Assembly (NCBI GenBank): GCA_964485215.1
Contig: CAZAIM010000003.1
Location: 1-48,446, forward strand
Length of the DNA: 48,446 bases
Source: HGM04593 sp964485215
GTDB taxonomy: Bacteria; Bacteroidota; Bacteroidia; Bacteroidales; Bacteroidaceae
Direction: 5' to 3'
Positions 33,016 to 42,498 of the stretch are shown piece by piece. The position numbers and the translations under genes are program-made. Under the pieces are notes generated by a model that was not told where the DNA came from, did no database searches, and saw only the letters and a program-made list of their open reading frames with translations. Each line of letters starts with the position of its first letter. The stretch's first letter is position 1.

Positions 33016-36000
33016 GATGTTCCTATATATATATGACTGTTTCGAGAGACACAGACTGGCCTTTTATGCAGTGCTTTTCCTTTCAATCGGTGTGTTTGCC
33101 CTTATGGCTTCACGCATAACATTACAGGAGAATATAACAACATTCTTCGGCGATTCAAATGACAATAAGAATGCTGCTTTCGAGAATGTCGCTGTCAAGG
33201 ATAAGATTATAGTGATGCTGAACGGCGATGACCCTGATGCGATAGTCGCATCGGCCGATATATTCGTGGCTGAACTTGACTCGCTTAAAGCTGCCGGTTA
33301 CATAAACAGCATCACGGCATATGCCGACGAAGAGTCTGTCGGTGGCTGTATCTCGTTTGTGTATGAGTACTTGCCGATATTCCTCGATGATGAGGATTTT
33401 GCAATGCTCGAGGAGAAAATCTCTTCGGGTGCCGTAGATGCTTCTGTTGAGAATGCCTACAGACTGGCAACTTCACCGTCGGGGATGATTGTCGGGGATG
33501 TGATAATGCAGGACCCACTGAATATCGGTACACCTTTGCTTGGGAATTTTGAAAAGTTCAATCCAGGCCTGCAGTATGAGATATATGACGGCAGAATCTT
33601 TACGGAAGACCTTAGAACGATGCTGGTTTTTGTACAGCCGTCAAGCGGTATGGGCGATACCGGAAACAACGAGGAACTTGTACGCGGGCTTGAACGGGCT
33701 GAAAATATGGCAGAACTCGACGGAGTGAGCATAGACTGCATAGGTGCTCCGGTGATTGCTGTCCACAATGCAAGGCAGATAAAGCAGGATACAACTTATA
33801 CATTGAGCATTGCTTTGCTGTTCATTCTGCTTGTTATCTTCCTTTCCTTCAGGAACCGTTGGGCGATTCCTTTGATTGTAATGCCGCCTCTCTATGGCGC
33901 ATTGTTTGCTTTCGCGATGGTGTGGCTGGTACAGGGCGGTATCTCGGCAATAGCTATCGGAGCCGGTACCGTGGTGCTGGGAATATCACTCAGCTATTCA
34001 ATACACATAGTCTCGCACCATAATAGTATCCCTCAGCCAAAAGAGATTATAGAAGAACTTGCCAAGCCGCTTACCATTGGATGCTTTACTACAATCGGAG
34101 CATTTGCGGCACTTGTATTCACCTCTTCGCCTTTGCTGCAGGATATGGGACTGTTTGCGGTTTTCACACTTGTGGGGACTACAGTGTTCAGTCTCGTCTT
34201 TCTGCCTCATTTTCTTGGAAAGAAGGTTAAGGGAGGTAAGAAAAGCCCTCTGCTTGGCTGGATAGAAAAGATCGTCGGGTATAGATATGAAGGAAGCAAA
34301 TGGCTCATAATGCCTATTGCTGTGATATTTGTGGCGGCTCTATTCTGTTACCAGGACGTTGAATTTGATGATGATATGTCAAATATCAATTATATGCCGC
34401 AGAGCATAAAGGATGCCGAGCAGCGTTCAATGGATATTCTGGGCGACGAGAATAATGATGTGTATATAGTTACCGGAAACGTACATATGGATTCTCTGGC
34501 TGGAGAGTATGATGCGCTGATAGGCGTGCTGGATGATTGTCTGCGTGAGGGAGAGGTTGAAAGCGTTGTTTCATTAAGTGATTTCGTGGTCTCTCCTTTG
34601 GAACAGCAAAGAAGAATTGACCGGTGGAACCGTTTCTGGGATGCGAACCGGGATAGTGTGCTCAGCAGGGTGAAAACTGCAGCTCTCTCTTGCGGCTTCA
34701 AGGAGGGTGCATTCAACAGTTTTGAGGAACTTGTAAGCAGGGACTTTACATTGTGTACATATTCTGACGATGAGATAGGTGGGGTGCCGGTAATTTCGGA
34801 ATGGATAAACTGTGCCGATGGATACACTCTGCTTATGTGCAGGGTTGCAATTGGAGAGGAGCACAAACCGTCGGTCTATGAAGGTATTGAGAAACTTCCG
34901 AACACGACAATTATAGATAGAGGCTATTTCGCTTCGAAAATGGTTGAGGCCACCAGCGATGATTTCAGTTATATATTGCTTGTCTCGTCACTCATTGTCT
35001 TTGTCGCTCTTCTTATATCATATGGACGCATAGAACTTACGCTTCTGACATTCTTGCCGATGGCTGTCAGTTGGGTGATAATACTTGGCCTTATGGCTCT
35101 GTTCGGAATTAAGTTCAATATCGTAAATATTATTCTTGCAACATTTATTTTCGGTATTGGGGATGATTTCAGTATATTCATCATGGATGGACTGATGCAG
35201 GAATACCGTAGCGGAAAAAAACTCCTCGGTGCGCATAAGACTGCAATATTCTTCTCGGCCTTCACTGCCATATTCGGAATGGGAGTGCTTGTCTTTGCAC
35301 AGCATCCGGCACTGAAGTCAATCGCACTAATTTCTGTTCTCGGTTTGAGTGTTGTGGTGCTGGTTTCGTATACAATCCAGCCAATGCTTTTCCGTATGCT
35401 TGTCACTTCGCAGACAGAAAAGGGAAATTTTCCGTACACGTTGGGTCGCATTCTCATAACATTGTACAGCTTCCTGTTCTTTCTGGCAGGCTGCATTTTC
35501 CTGCATATATATATGTTGCTGCTGATAGTGTTGCCCATTGGACGGAGGGTGAAGAAACTTGCATTCCATAGGATGGTATACCGGTTTACACGCCTGTTCA
35601 TCAGGGCTGTCCCGACGGTGAGGGTTGTCAGGGATAATTCCGCAAAGGAGGATTTCAGGAAACCGGCTGTAATCATAGCGAACCATCAGTCGTTTATAGA
35701 TATATTGCTGCTGCTCTCTACAACTCCGAAGATAATAATGGTTACAAACAGTTGGGTGTGGAATTCCCCTTTTTTCGGATGGATAGTAAAATATGCTGAA
35801 TTCTACCATGCTGCTGATGGTTATGAGGCACTTGCCGACAGACTGCGCGGACGTGTTGCCGAAGGCTATTCTATTGTTGTATTCCCCGAGGGAACCCGCT
35901 CTGCCGACTGTTCAATACAGCGGTTCCACAAGGGGGCATTCTATCTTGCGCAACTGCTGAAGCTTGATGTGTTGCCCGTTATGATTTATGGCGCAGGAAT

Positions 36001-36835
36001 GGTCTCTGCAAAGAAACAGGGATTCTATATAAAGCCGGGTATCATTGTGACAAAGATATTGGCAAGAGTGGTGTATGGAGATTCTTCATTCGGGGTTACA
36101 TACCAGGAGCAGACGAAAAATATGCGTCATTGGTATGAAGAGCAGTACAGAGCCTTGAACGACGAATTTGGTAGAGTCGGCAATACCTATTTCAAGGATG
36201 CTATTGTGAAGAATTATATATATATGAGCCCGATACTTGAGTGGTATATGCGTATAAAGTGCCGTAAGGAGGGCTTTTACGATATATATGACAGACTTAT
36301 ACCGCGTAAGGCGGCTGTAGTGGATGTCGGATGCGGGTATGGGCAGATGGATTTTATGCTGGGATTGCTCTCGCCGGAACGTACTGTAATAGGTGTGGAT
36401 TATGATGAAGAAAAGATTGCTGTGGCTGAAAATACTTTCCTGCACAAAAAGACTAATACAAGTTTTGTATGTGCCGACATGCGTTCTTTACAGTTCCCGT
36501 CCGCTGATGCCGTGGTCTTCAACGATAGCCTCCATTATGTGGATGCAGAAACGCAGGAACTGGTACTCTCTCGTGTCGCAGCCTGCCTGAATGATGGCGG
36601 AATGATTATTGTAAAGGATGCGGATGTCTCGAGAACGGCTCTTCATTATAAGACCCAAAGGGCTGAAAAATGGTCTACCGGGATTATGAATTTCAACAAG
36701 ACTTCGGCTGAACTCTGTTTCGTGAGCGCGGAATGGATGAGGAATTTTGCCGTGTCGCATAAATTGGAAATTGAGATAATCCTTTGTGGTGATAGTAGTT
36801 CAGAAACGTTGTACATATTAAAAAAGAAGGAATAA
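33008..36835 (+). CDS. MMPL exporter fused to PlsC acyltransferase and methyltransferase
   Basis: A 1275-residue three-domain fusion. Residues 1 to about 850 are an MMPL/RND-type transporter: an N-terminal helix, large periplasmic loop, helix bundle near 260-410, second loop, and second bundle near 650-800, as in the Ape exporter ApeM. Residues about 870-1060 are a PlsC-type acyltransferase with NHQSFID (892-898) and FPEGTR (959-964). Residues about 1080-1275 are a class I methyltransferase with SAM motif VVDVGCGYG (V1105-G1112 region). No stop or frameshift separates the parts. Flips or exports the polyene-lipid while acylation and methylation occur on the cytoplasmic side; roles of the last two domains are inferred. 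Confidence 0.87.
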   Translation: MSKMFLYIYDCFERHRLAFYAVLFLSIGVFALMASRITLQENITTFFGDSNDNKNAAFENVAVKDKIIVMLNGDDPDAIVASADIFVAELDSLKAAGYINSITAYADEESVGGCISFVYEYLPIFLDDEDFAMLEEKISSGAVDASVENAYRLATSPSGMIVGDVIMQDPLNIGTPLLGNFEKFNPGLQYEIYDGRIFTEDLRTMLVFVQPSSGMGDTGNNEELVRGLERAENMAELDGVSIDCIGAPVIAVHNARQIKQDTTYTLSIALLFILLVIFLSFRNRWAIPLIVMPPLYGALFAFAMVWLVQGGISAIAIGAGTVVLGISLSYSIHIVSHHNSIPQPKEIIEELAKPLTIGCFTTIGAFAALVFTSSPLLQDMGLFAVFTLVGTTVFSLVFLPHFLGKKVKGGKKSPLLGWIEKIVGYRYEGSKWLIMPIAVIFVAALFCYQDVEFDDDMSNINYMPQSIKDAEQRSMDILGDENNDVYIVTGNVHMDSLAGEYDALIGVLDDCLREGEVESVVSLSDFVVSPLEQQRRIDRWNRFWDANRDSVLSRVKTAALSCGFKEGAFNSFEELVSRDFTLCTYSDDEIGGVPVISEWINCADGYTLLMCRVAIGEEHKPSVYEGIEKLPNTTIIDRGYFASKMVEATSDDFSYILLVSSLIVFVALLISYGRIELTLLTFLPMAVSWVIILGLMALFGIKFNIVNIILATFIFGIGDDFSIFIMDGLMQEYRSGKKLLGAHKTAIFFSAFTAIFGMGVLVFAQHPALKSIALISVLGLSVVVLVSYTIQPMLFRMLVTSQTEKGNFPYTLGRILITLYSFLFFLAGCIFLHIYMLLLIVLPIGRRVKKLAFHRMVYRFTRLFIRAVPTVRVVRDNSAKEDFRKPAVIIANHQSFIDILLLLSTTPKIIMVTNSWVWNSPFFGWIVKYAEFYHAADGYEALADRLRGRVAEGYSIVVFPEGTRSADCSIQRFHKGAFYLAQLLKLDVLPVMIYGAGMVSAKKQGFYIKPGIIVTKILARVVYGDSSFGVTYQEQTKNMRHWYEEQYRALNDEFGRVGNTYFKDAIVKNYIYMSPILEWYMRIKCRKEGFYDIYDRLIPRKAAVVDVGCGYGQMDFMLGLLSPERTVIGVDYDEEKIAVAENTFLHKKTNTSFVCADMRSLQFPSADAVVFNDSLHYVDAETQELVLSRVAACLNDGGMIIVKDADVSRTALHYKTQRAEKWSTGIMNFNKTSAELCFVSAEWMRNFAVSHKLEIEIILCGDSSSETLYILKKKE

Positions 36836-38331
36836 TGAAAAAATATGACGTTGTGATAATAGGTGGCGGCATTGGCGGGCTTGCTTCCGGTGTTATACTT
36901 AGCAAGGAGGGACTGAAGGTGTGTCTTCTTGAGCAGCATAGTGTTATCGGAGGTTGTCTTCAGTCGTTCAGACGTAATGGCCGCATTCTGGATACCGGAA
37001 TGCATTATGTGGGCAGTTTGTCGAAGGGGCAGATACTGCACCAGTACTTCAAGTATATGGGCATTGTAGATGAACTCCGCTTGCAGAAACTTGATGAGAA
37101 CGGGTATGACTGTTTTCATTTTCCCGATGGCGAGAACTATTGTCACGCTATGGGGTATGACAGGTTTACCGATACCTTGGCCGCTCAATTCCCCAAGGAA
37201 CGCGCAGGTCTTGAGGAACTGGTGAAGAATATAAAAAAGGTCGGTGAATTGATAACTCCGGAAATTCTAAGGCAAGGTATGATATACAACAGAGGCGGAA
37301 ATGAATATATGTCAGTTTCGGCCTATGGGGAAATAGGAAAGTACATAAAGGATGAGCGACTTATAAATGTGCTTGCCGGAAACGCCGGGCTTTATTCGGG
37401 AGACAAACTGACAACATCCATGTATGAGTATTCCGTTATAACCGATTCTTATATACAGGGTGCCTATGCCTTTATCGACGGTTCTCAGCATCTGGCCGAC
37501 CTTCTTACAAGAGAAATAGAGTCGAATGGCGGTGACGTTGTCCTCAATGCCAAGGTTACAAAAATACACTTGGAAGAGGGCAAGGTTGAGTTTGTTGAAC
37601 TTGAAAATGGTGAAAGATACACGGCGGAATGGACAATATCCTCGATACATCCTACCACGACGTTCTCTTTGCTTGAGAACAATACCGTGTACAAGAAAGC
37701 TTTCTTTACAAGAATGAACTCTTTGGCGAATACATACGGAATATTTACAACATACTTGTTGTTGAAGCCTGGCAGTATGAAGTATGTTAACCGTAACAAT
37801 TTCTTCTTCAATAATTCTAATGTGTGGACTGCTGCCGGTGAATATAAAGGCGTGAACCTGCCGGGTGCCTTGATGTTCATGCAGCCCAATTCCAATAGTG
37901 ACTGTTCCGATGTGGTAAGCATTCTCGTTCCTATGCATTTCAACCGGTGCGAAAAATGGAGCAATACCAAGGTTGGAAATAGGGGCAGCGAATATAAGGA
38001 GTTCAAGGAGAAATTCAGCAGTGCTGCAATAGATTTCGTTTCTCAATATAATCCGGCTCTTAAAGGGTGCATAGAGAAGGTGTATACAGCTTCTCCGCTC
38101 ACATATAGGGATTATACATCAACCCCTGAGGGCTGCGCCTATGGACTGATAAAGGATTGCAGGAAGCCGATTGCATCAATGATATATGCACGCACGAAGA
38201 TTCCGAATCTGCTCATAACAGGGCAGAGCCTGAACATTCACGGTTGTCTGGGTACAACTATTTCGGCAGCAGTGACCTGTTCCGAGATTTTAGGGGAGGA
38301 GTACGTTGCAAAGAAGATTGGCAACGCTTAA
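36835..38331 (+). CDS. CrtI/retinol-saturase-like FAD oxidoreductase
   Basis: A 498-residue flavoprotein of the phytoene desaturase/all-trans-retinol 13,14-reductase superfamily. The N-terminal dinucleotide-binding motif VIIGGGIGGLASG is followed by LLEQHSVIGGCLQSF; the C-terminal FAD segment is LITGQSLNIHGCLGTTISA. It could saturate, desaturate or isomerise double bonds of the polyene. The start codon overlaps the exporter's stop by one base (TAATG). Which reaction it performs cannot be told from sequence. Confidence 0.85.
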   Translation: MKKYDVVIIGGGIGGLASGVILSKEGLKVCLLEQHSVIGGCLQSFRRNGRILDTGMHYVGSLSKGQILHQYFKYMGIVDELRLQKLDENGYDCFHFPDGENYCHAMGYDRFTDTLAAQFPKERAGLEELVKNIKKVGELITPEILRQGMIYNRGGNEYMSVSAYGEIGKYIKDERLINVLAGNAGLYSGDKLTTSMYEYSVITDSYIQGAYAFIDGSQHLADLLTREIESNGGDVVLNAKVTKIHLEEGKVEFVELENGERYTAEWTISSIHPTTTFSLLENNTVYKKAFFTRMNSLANTYGIFTTYLLLKPGSMKYVNRNNFFFNNSNVWTAAGEYKGVNLPGALMFMQPNSNSDCSDVVSILVPMHFNRCEKWSNTKVGNRGSEYKEFKEKFSSAAIDFVSQYNPALKGCIEKVYTASPLTYRDYTSTPEGCAYGLIKDCRKPIASMIYARTKIPNLLITGQSLNIHGCLGTTISAAVTCSEILGEEYVAKKIGNA

Positions 38332-38342
38332 AAATCTACCTC

Positions 38343-40001
38343 GTGGCAGTTGTTGTTGCTTTCATACTTGGTGCAGTGCTCCTGTTGGCGGTAATATTGT
38401 TTATCGTCCTGCTGTTCCTGTATTTAAGTGCAGACTTCAGACGGCCGGAAGTGAAAGCCGATGCGGGTAGCTATGGCTTGTCGGTTGATGATGAGACTGT
38501 TAAGGTATGTGGCGATTCAATCCTCTCGCTTAACCGGTATGGCTTGTGGGAGGCACGCATACAGGGAAATCCGGTAGAGCGGGGCATCAAGTATGGAATC
38601 CTGCACAAGAAACTGTTGAAGAGCCAAGAGGATGTGTTTGTTAAGCAGATATATGATATTGTGCCGTCTCGCTTGTGGGTGAGAATACTTCACAATCTGA
38701 CCATAATCTTTAACCGCAATATGGCAAGGCATATTCCCCTGGAGTACAGAACCGAGATTTATGCGATGTCGTTGTCCTGTTCGAGTGAGTATAATTCATT
38801 CTGTTCGCCCTATTGCCGTCAGTTGAATTATCATGCAGCGCACGACATTGGTCATGCAATGCAGGAGTATATGCTTGTAGGGTGTACCTCTTTTGCATGC
38901 TGGGGCGGCGACAGTGAAGACGGCAGACTGATTGTTGGCCGTAACTTCGACTTTAATATGGGCGATGATTTTGCCAGAAACAAGATTATGCTTTTTGTTG
39001 AACCCGAAAAGGGCTATCGTTATTTTTCCGTATCTTGGCCAGGAATGATGGGGGTTCTGTCGGGAATGAATGAAAAAGGACTGACGGTGACTGTCAATGC
39101 AGCAAAAGGCCCCATACCTCTTTCATCGGCCATGCCTGTTTCACTCCTGGCAAGAGATATTCTGCAATATGCTTCGAATATTGATGAGGCGTACAGCATT
39201 GCCGGGCAGTTCAAGACTTTTGTGTCGGAATCATTCCTTATAGGTTCTGCAAGTGACGGGTGCGCTGCTATCATAGAGAAGACACCCAAGAAAATCTCCC
39301 TGTACAGGAGTTCCTGTACAAGGATAATATGTTCGAACCATTATCAGTCTGATGCTTTCAAGGAGGATAAGCATAACAAAGAGAACATTGTAGCTTCGGA
39401 CAGTATGTATCGTTACAGAAGGACCGATGAACTGTTGAGCGAACTTGCGCCAATATCTGTGTGTGACGCAGTGAGTATTCTGAGGGACAGACGTGGTATA
39501 GGCAATGTTGACATAGGGCTTGGCAGCGAGAAGTCCATCAACCAGTTCGCAGCGCATCACTCGGTTGTCTTTCAGCCGGAAGCATTGCGTGTTTGGGTCT
39601 CCTCGTCGCATTGGCTGCTGGGGGAATATATATGTTACGACCTGAACCGGGTGTTTTCTTCTGCACCGGCAACGGGTACGTATGTTTGTGAGGAATTGAA
39701 TGTGGCTGCCGACAAGAGTGCCATTGATGATGATTATGTGAAATTGTGCAGGTATCGCGAACTTCTCAAAGAGTTCCGTACTGCCATAAAGGAAAAACGG
39801 GATGTACCCGAAGGTGCTGTAGACGATTTCATTGCCTGCAATCCTAATTTCTTCCAAGTATACAGCACGCTTGGGGATTATGAACTTGCACGTAATAATA
39901 GAGCGCAGGCACTTTTTTATTGGAAAAAGTCATTGTCCTTGGAGATTCCCAAACTGCAGGAAAAAGATGCAATAATGAAAAAAATAAAGAAATATGATTA
40001 G
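38343..40001 (+). CDS. C45-family N-terminal-nucleophile acyltransferase/hydrolase
   Basis: About 552 residues from a GTG start. An N-terminal membrane segment (VAVVVAFILGAVLLL and onwards) is followed by a C45 domain resembling penicillin acyltransferase: self-cleavage is predicted between G180 and C181 in VGCTSFACWG, after which Cys becomes the nucleophile. The central WPGMMGVLSGMNEKGLTVTVNA block is typical. A short helical, TPR-like C-terminus follows. No ATG precedes the membrane segment in this frame: GTG at 38343 and a far-upstream TTG at 38157, inside the preceding gene, are the options. Suggested role: amide or ester transfer of the polyene acyl group. Confidence 0.78.
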   Translation: MAVVVAFILGAVLLLAVILFIVLLFLYLSADFRRPEVKADAGSYGLSVDDETVKVCGDSILSLNRYGLWEARIQGNPVERGIKYGILHKKLLKSQEDVFVKQIYDIVPSRLWVRILHNLTIIFNRNMARHIPLEYRTEIYAMSLSCSSEYNSFCSPYCRQLNYHAAHDIGHAMQEYMLVGCTSFACWGGDSEDGRLIVGRNFDFNMGDDFARNKIMLFVEPEKGYRYFSVSWPGMMGVLSGMNEKGLTVTVNAAKGPIPLSSAMPVSLLARDILQYASNIDEAYSIAGQFKTFVSESFLIGSASDGCAAIIEKTPKKISLYRSSCTRIICSNHYQSDAFKEDKHNKENIVASDSMYRYRRTDELLSELAPISVCDAVSILRDRRGIGNVDIGLGSEKSINQFAAHHSVVFQPEALRVWVSSSHWLLGEYICYDLNRVFSSAPATGTYVCEELNVAADKSAIDDDYVKLCRYRELLKEFRTAIKEKRDVPEGAVDDFIACNPNFFQVYSTLGDYELARNNRAQALFYWKKSLSLEIPKLQEKDAIMKKIKKYD

Positions 40002-41295
40002 AAATATCAATCTTCACTACCAAACTCCTGCTGTTATCAAGGAGTTTCAGGAAGCACGTCTGAAAGAGACCTTGTGCTATCTGGCAGAACATTCTGTCTT
40101 CTACAAACGTATGTTTGCAGAACATAATATCGATATTTCGGAAATTAAGACAATCGAAGACCTTGTGAAAATTCCTGTTACCTCTAAGCAAGACCTTCAG
40201 GCGTGCAATTCCGATTTTCTGTGCGTCTCCCCGGTCGATGTCATTGATTATGTTACGACGTCGGGTACATTGGGCGAGCCTGTAACCTTTGCGTTGACGG
40301 AGAATGATTTGCTGCGTCTTGCATATAACGAGGCATGCTCGTTTACCATGGCCGGTTGTACTAAAGAGGATGTCATGCAGCTTATGACTACCATTGATAG
40401 ACGGTTTATGGCCGGGCTCGCCTATTTCCTTGGTGCCCGTGAACTGGGCTGTGGCGTAGTGAGGGTAGGCAACGGAATACCGGAACTTCAATGGGATACG
40501 ATAAATCGTGTGAAGTCGACGGCTTGTATGGTTGTACCCTCATTCCTTACAAGAATGATAGAGTTTGCCGAGAAGAACAACATAGATTTCAATAATTCAA
40601 ATCTTAAACGTGCGGTGTGCATTGGTGAGGCTTTGCGTACTCCCGATGGAGAACTCACTACATTGGGAAAGAAAATCAATGAAAAGTGGTCTTCGCTGGA
40701 ACTCTTCTCTACATATGCGTCAACCGAAATGCAGACTTCGTTTACCGAATGTAAAATGCACAAGGGAGGGCATATTCCGGCCGACCTTATAATCGTGGAA
40801 TTGCTCGACGAGAACAATAATCCGGTGAGCGATGGAGAGCCTGGCGAGGTGACAATAACGACTATAGGTGTAGAGGCTATGCCGCTTCTACGATTCAAGA
40901 CAGGTGACATATGTATTAGAATGAGCGAACCTTGCGAGTGTGGCAGAAACAGTGCGCGCCTGAGTTCTGTCATTGGACGTAAAGGGCAGATGATAAAGTT
41001 CAAAGGAACTACTGTCTATCCGCCAATACTGTTCGATATCCTCGATAACATACCCGACGTGGAGAATTACATAGTCGAGGTCTTTACAAACTCTTTGGGA
41101 ACCGACCAGATACAGATTAGAATAGGAAGCAACAACCATACAGAGACCTTTGTGAAGCAAATCAAGGATATCTTCCGTTCAAAGGTGCGTGTGGCACCCG
41201 ATATAAAGTTTGAATCTGTGGAACTGATATCGAGGCTACAGACACCGCCAATGAGCCGTAAGGTCGTTAAATTTTTCGATTTGAGACATTCGTAA
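39994..41295 (+). CDS. PaaK-like acyl-CoA/ACP ligase (adenylating)
   Basis: A 433-residue AMP-forming ligase of the phenylacetate-CoA ligase type. The P-loop-like motif is TTSGTLGEPVTF, adenine-binding TYASTEMQTSF, and the hinge is FKTGDICIRM before a C-terminal lid with IGRKGQMIKFKG. A CxCGRN element (CECGRN) is typical of PaaK relatives. It likely activates the cinnamate or coumarate made by the ammonia-lyase and loads it on ACP or CoA (ApeH role). It is the last gene of the cluster and overlaps the preceding gene by 8 bases. Confidence 0.87.
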   Translation: MIRNINLHYQTPAVIKEFQEARLKETLCYLAEHSVFYKRMFAEHNIDISEIKTIEDLVKIPVTSKQDLQACNSDFLCVSPVDVIDYVTTSGTLGEPVTFALTENDLLRLAYNEACSFTMAGCTKEDVMQLMTTIDRRFMAGLAYFLGARELGCGVVRVGNGIPELQWDTINRVKSTACMVVPSFLTRMIEFAEKNNIDFNNSNLKRAVCIGEALRTPDGELTTLGKKINEKWSSLELFSTYASTEMQTSFTECKMHKGGHIPADLIIVELLDENNNPVSDGEPGEVTITTIGVEAMPLLRFKTGDICIRMSEPCECGRNSARLSSVIGRKGQMIKFKGTTVYPPILFDILDNIPDVENYIVEVFTNSLGTDQIQIRIGSNNHTETFVKQIKDIFRSKVRVAPDIKFESVELISRLQTPPMSRKVVKFFDLRHS

Positions 41296-41378
41296 CGGTA
41301 AATGTGCCTGTCGACAGCTTGCGTTGAATTTGATATTGATTTTAATGGCTGAAAATTCCGAATATCGTTATAATTGAT

Positions 41379-41386
41379 TAACTTTG
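41379..41386 (+). promoter_or_regulatory. -7 element of the pheS promoter
   Basis: TAACTTTG matches TAnnTTTG. No good -33 TTTG occurs at the right distance. The pheS ATG follows 66 bases downstream. This marks a new transcription unit after the polyene cluster. Confidence 0.5.
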
Positions 41387-41452
41387 CAAGTTGATGGGTA
41401 GGTAGTTCATTTGCCTGCCGTTGACAATAACAGGATAATAAAACGAATAGAT

Positions 41453-42472
41453 ATGATAGAACAGATTAACCTATTGTTTGAGGAGATAAAAGGCACAACA
41501 GCTACAAATGCTGAGGAATTGGAGGCTCTGCGCCTGAAATATCTCAGCAAGAAAGGTGCCATCAATAACCTTATGGCACAGTTCCGCGAGGTGCCTGCTG
41601 AGCAGAAAAGAGAGGTCGGTGTCAAACTCAATGAGTTGAAGAATGCTATACAGGAACACTTCAACAGTCTCAAGGAACAGCTTTCCAACAGGGAAGAGGA
41701 ACAGTGTGAGATAGACCTCACCCGTCCGTCGTACCCGACTGTACTTGGAACACGTCACCCTCTATCTATTGTGAAGAATGAGATTGTGGATATATTTGCG
41801 CGTTTGGGATTTTCTATTGCCAATGGTGTTGAGGTTGAGGATGACTGGCACGTTTTCTCATCTATGAATTTTGCTGAGGACCACCCGGCACGCGATATGC
41901 AGGATACATTCTTCGTTGAAGCTCACCCCGATATAATTCTGCGTACACACACCAGCAGTGTGCAGAGCCGTGTCATGGAGACTGGGCAGCCGCCAATCCG
42001 CATCATTGCTCCGGGACGTGTATATCGCAACGAGGCCATAAGTTACCGTGCACACTGCTTCTTCCACCAGCTCGAGGGCTTGTATGTTGACAAGAACGTA
42101 TCGTTTACCGACCTCAAGCAGGTGTTGCTCCTCTTTGCGCAGGAGATGTTCGGCAAGGATACCAAGATACGTCTCCGTCCCTCATATTTCCCGTTCACGG
42201 AGCCGAGTGCCGAAATGGATATCAGTTGCAACATCTGCGGCGGTAAGGGTTGCCCGTTCTGCAAGAACACCGGTTGGGTAGAGATTCTTGGATGCGGTAT
42301 GGTAGACCCGAATGTCCTTGAACTCTGCGGAATCGACAGCAAAATCTATTCGGGTTATGCATTCGGTATGGGTATCGAGCGCATCACTAATCTGAAGTAT
42401 CAGGTCAAGGACCTTCGCCTGTTCAGTGAGAACGATGTGCGTTTCCTCAAACTGTTCGAGAGCGCGAACTGA
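41453..42472 (+). CDS. pheS: Phenylalanyl-tRNA synthetase alpha subunit
   Basis: A 339-residue catalytic subunit that charges tRNA-Phe together with PheT. The N-terminal coiled coil (LEALRLKYLSKKGAINNLM) precedes class II motifs: motif 1 in HPLSIVKNEIVDIFARLGF, motif 2 in FHQLEGLYVDKNVSF, and motif 3 GMGIERI. The start at 41453 (MIEQINLLFEEIKG) is preferred over the in-frame upstream start at 41411 because the latter adds non-family residues. pheT is not in the window, as is usual in Bacteroidales where the two are often apart. Confidence 0.96.
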   Translation: MIEQINLLFEEIKGTTATNAEELEALRLKYLSKKGAINNLMAQFREVPAEQKREVGVKLNELKNAIQEHFNSLKEQLSNREEEQCEIDLTRPSYPTVLGTRHPLSIVKNEIVDIFARLGFSIANGVEVEDDWHVFSSMNFAEDHPARDMQDTFFVEAHPDIILRTHTSSVQSRVMETGQPPIRIIAPGRVYRNEAISYRAHCFFHQLEGLYVDKNVSFTDLKQVLLLFAQEMFGKDTKIRLRPSYFPFTEPSAEMDISCNICGGKGCPFCKNTGWVEILGCGMVDPNVLELCGIDSKIYSGYAFGMGIERITNLKYQVKDLRLFSENDVRFLKLFESAN

Positions 42473-42498
42473 TGGATTTATTCGGGATATAGCACAAG

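Noticed and set aside
38157..38342. N-terminal 62-residue extension of the C45 protein from a TTG start
   Set aside because: It overlaps the end of the oxidoreductase gene by about 175 bases and has no recognisable signal or family similarity; the GTG just before the membrane segment is more plausible.
41308..41317. Palindrome CTGTCGACAG after the polyene cluster as a terminator
   Set aside because: Only 10 bases, no loop, no following T-run; a chance palindrome is likely. The cluster's terminator was not identified.
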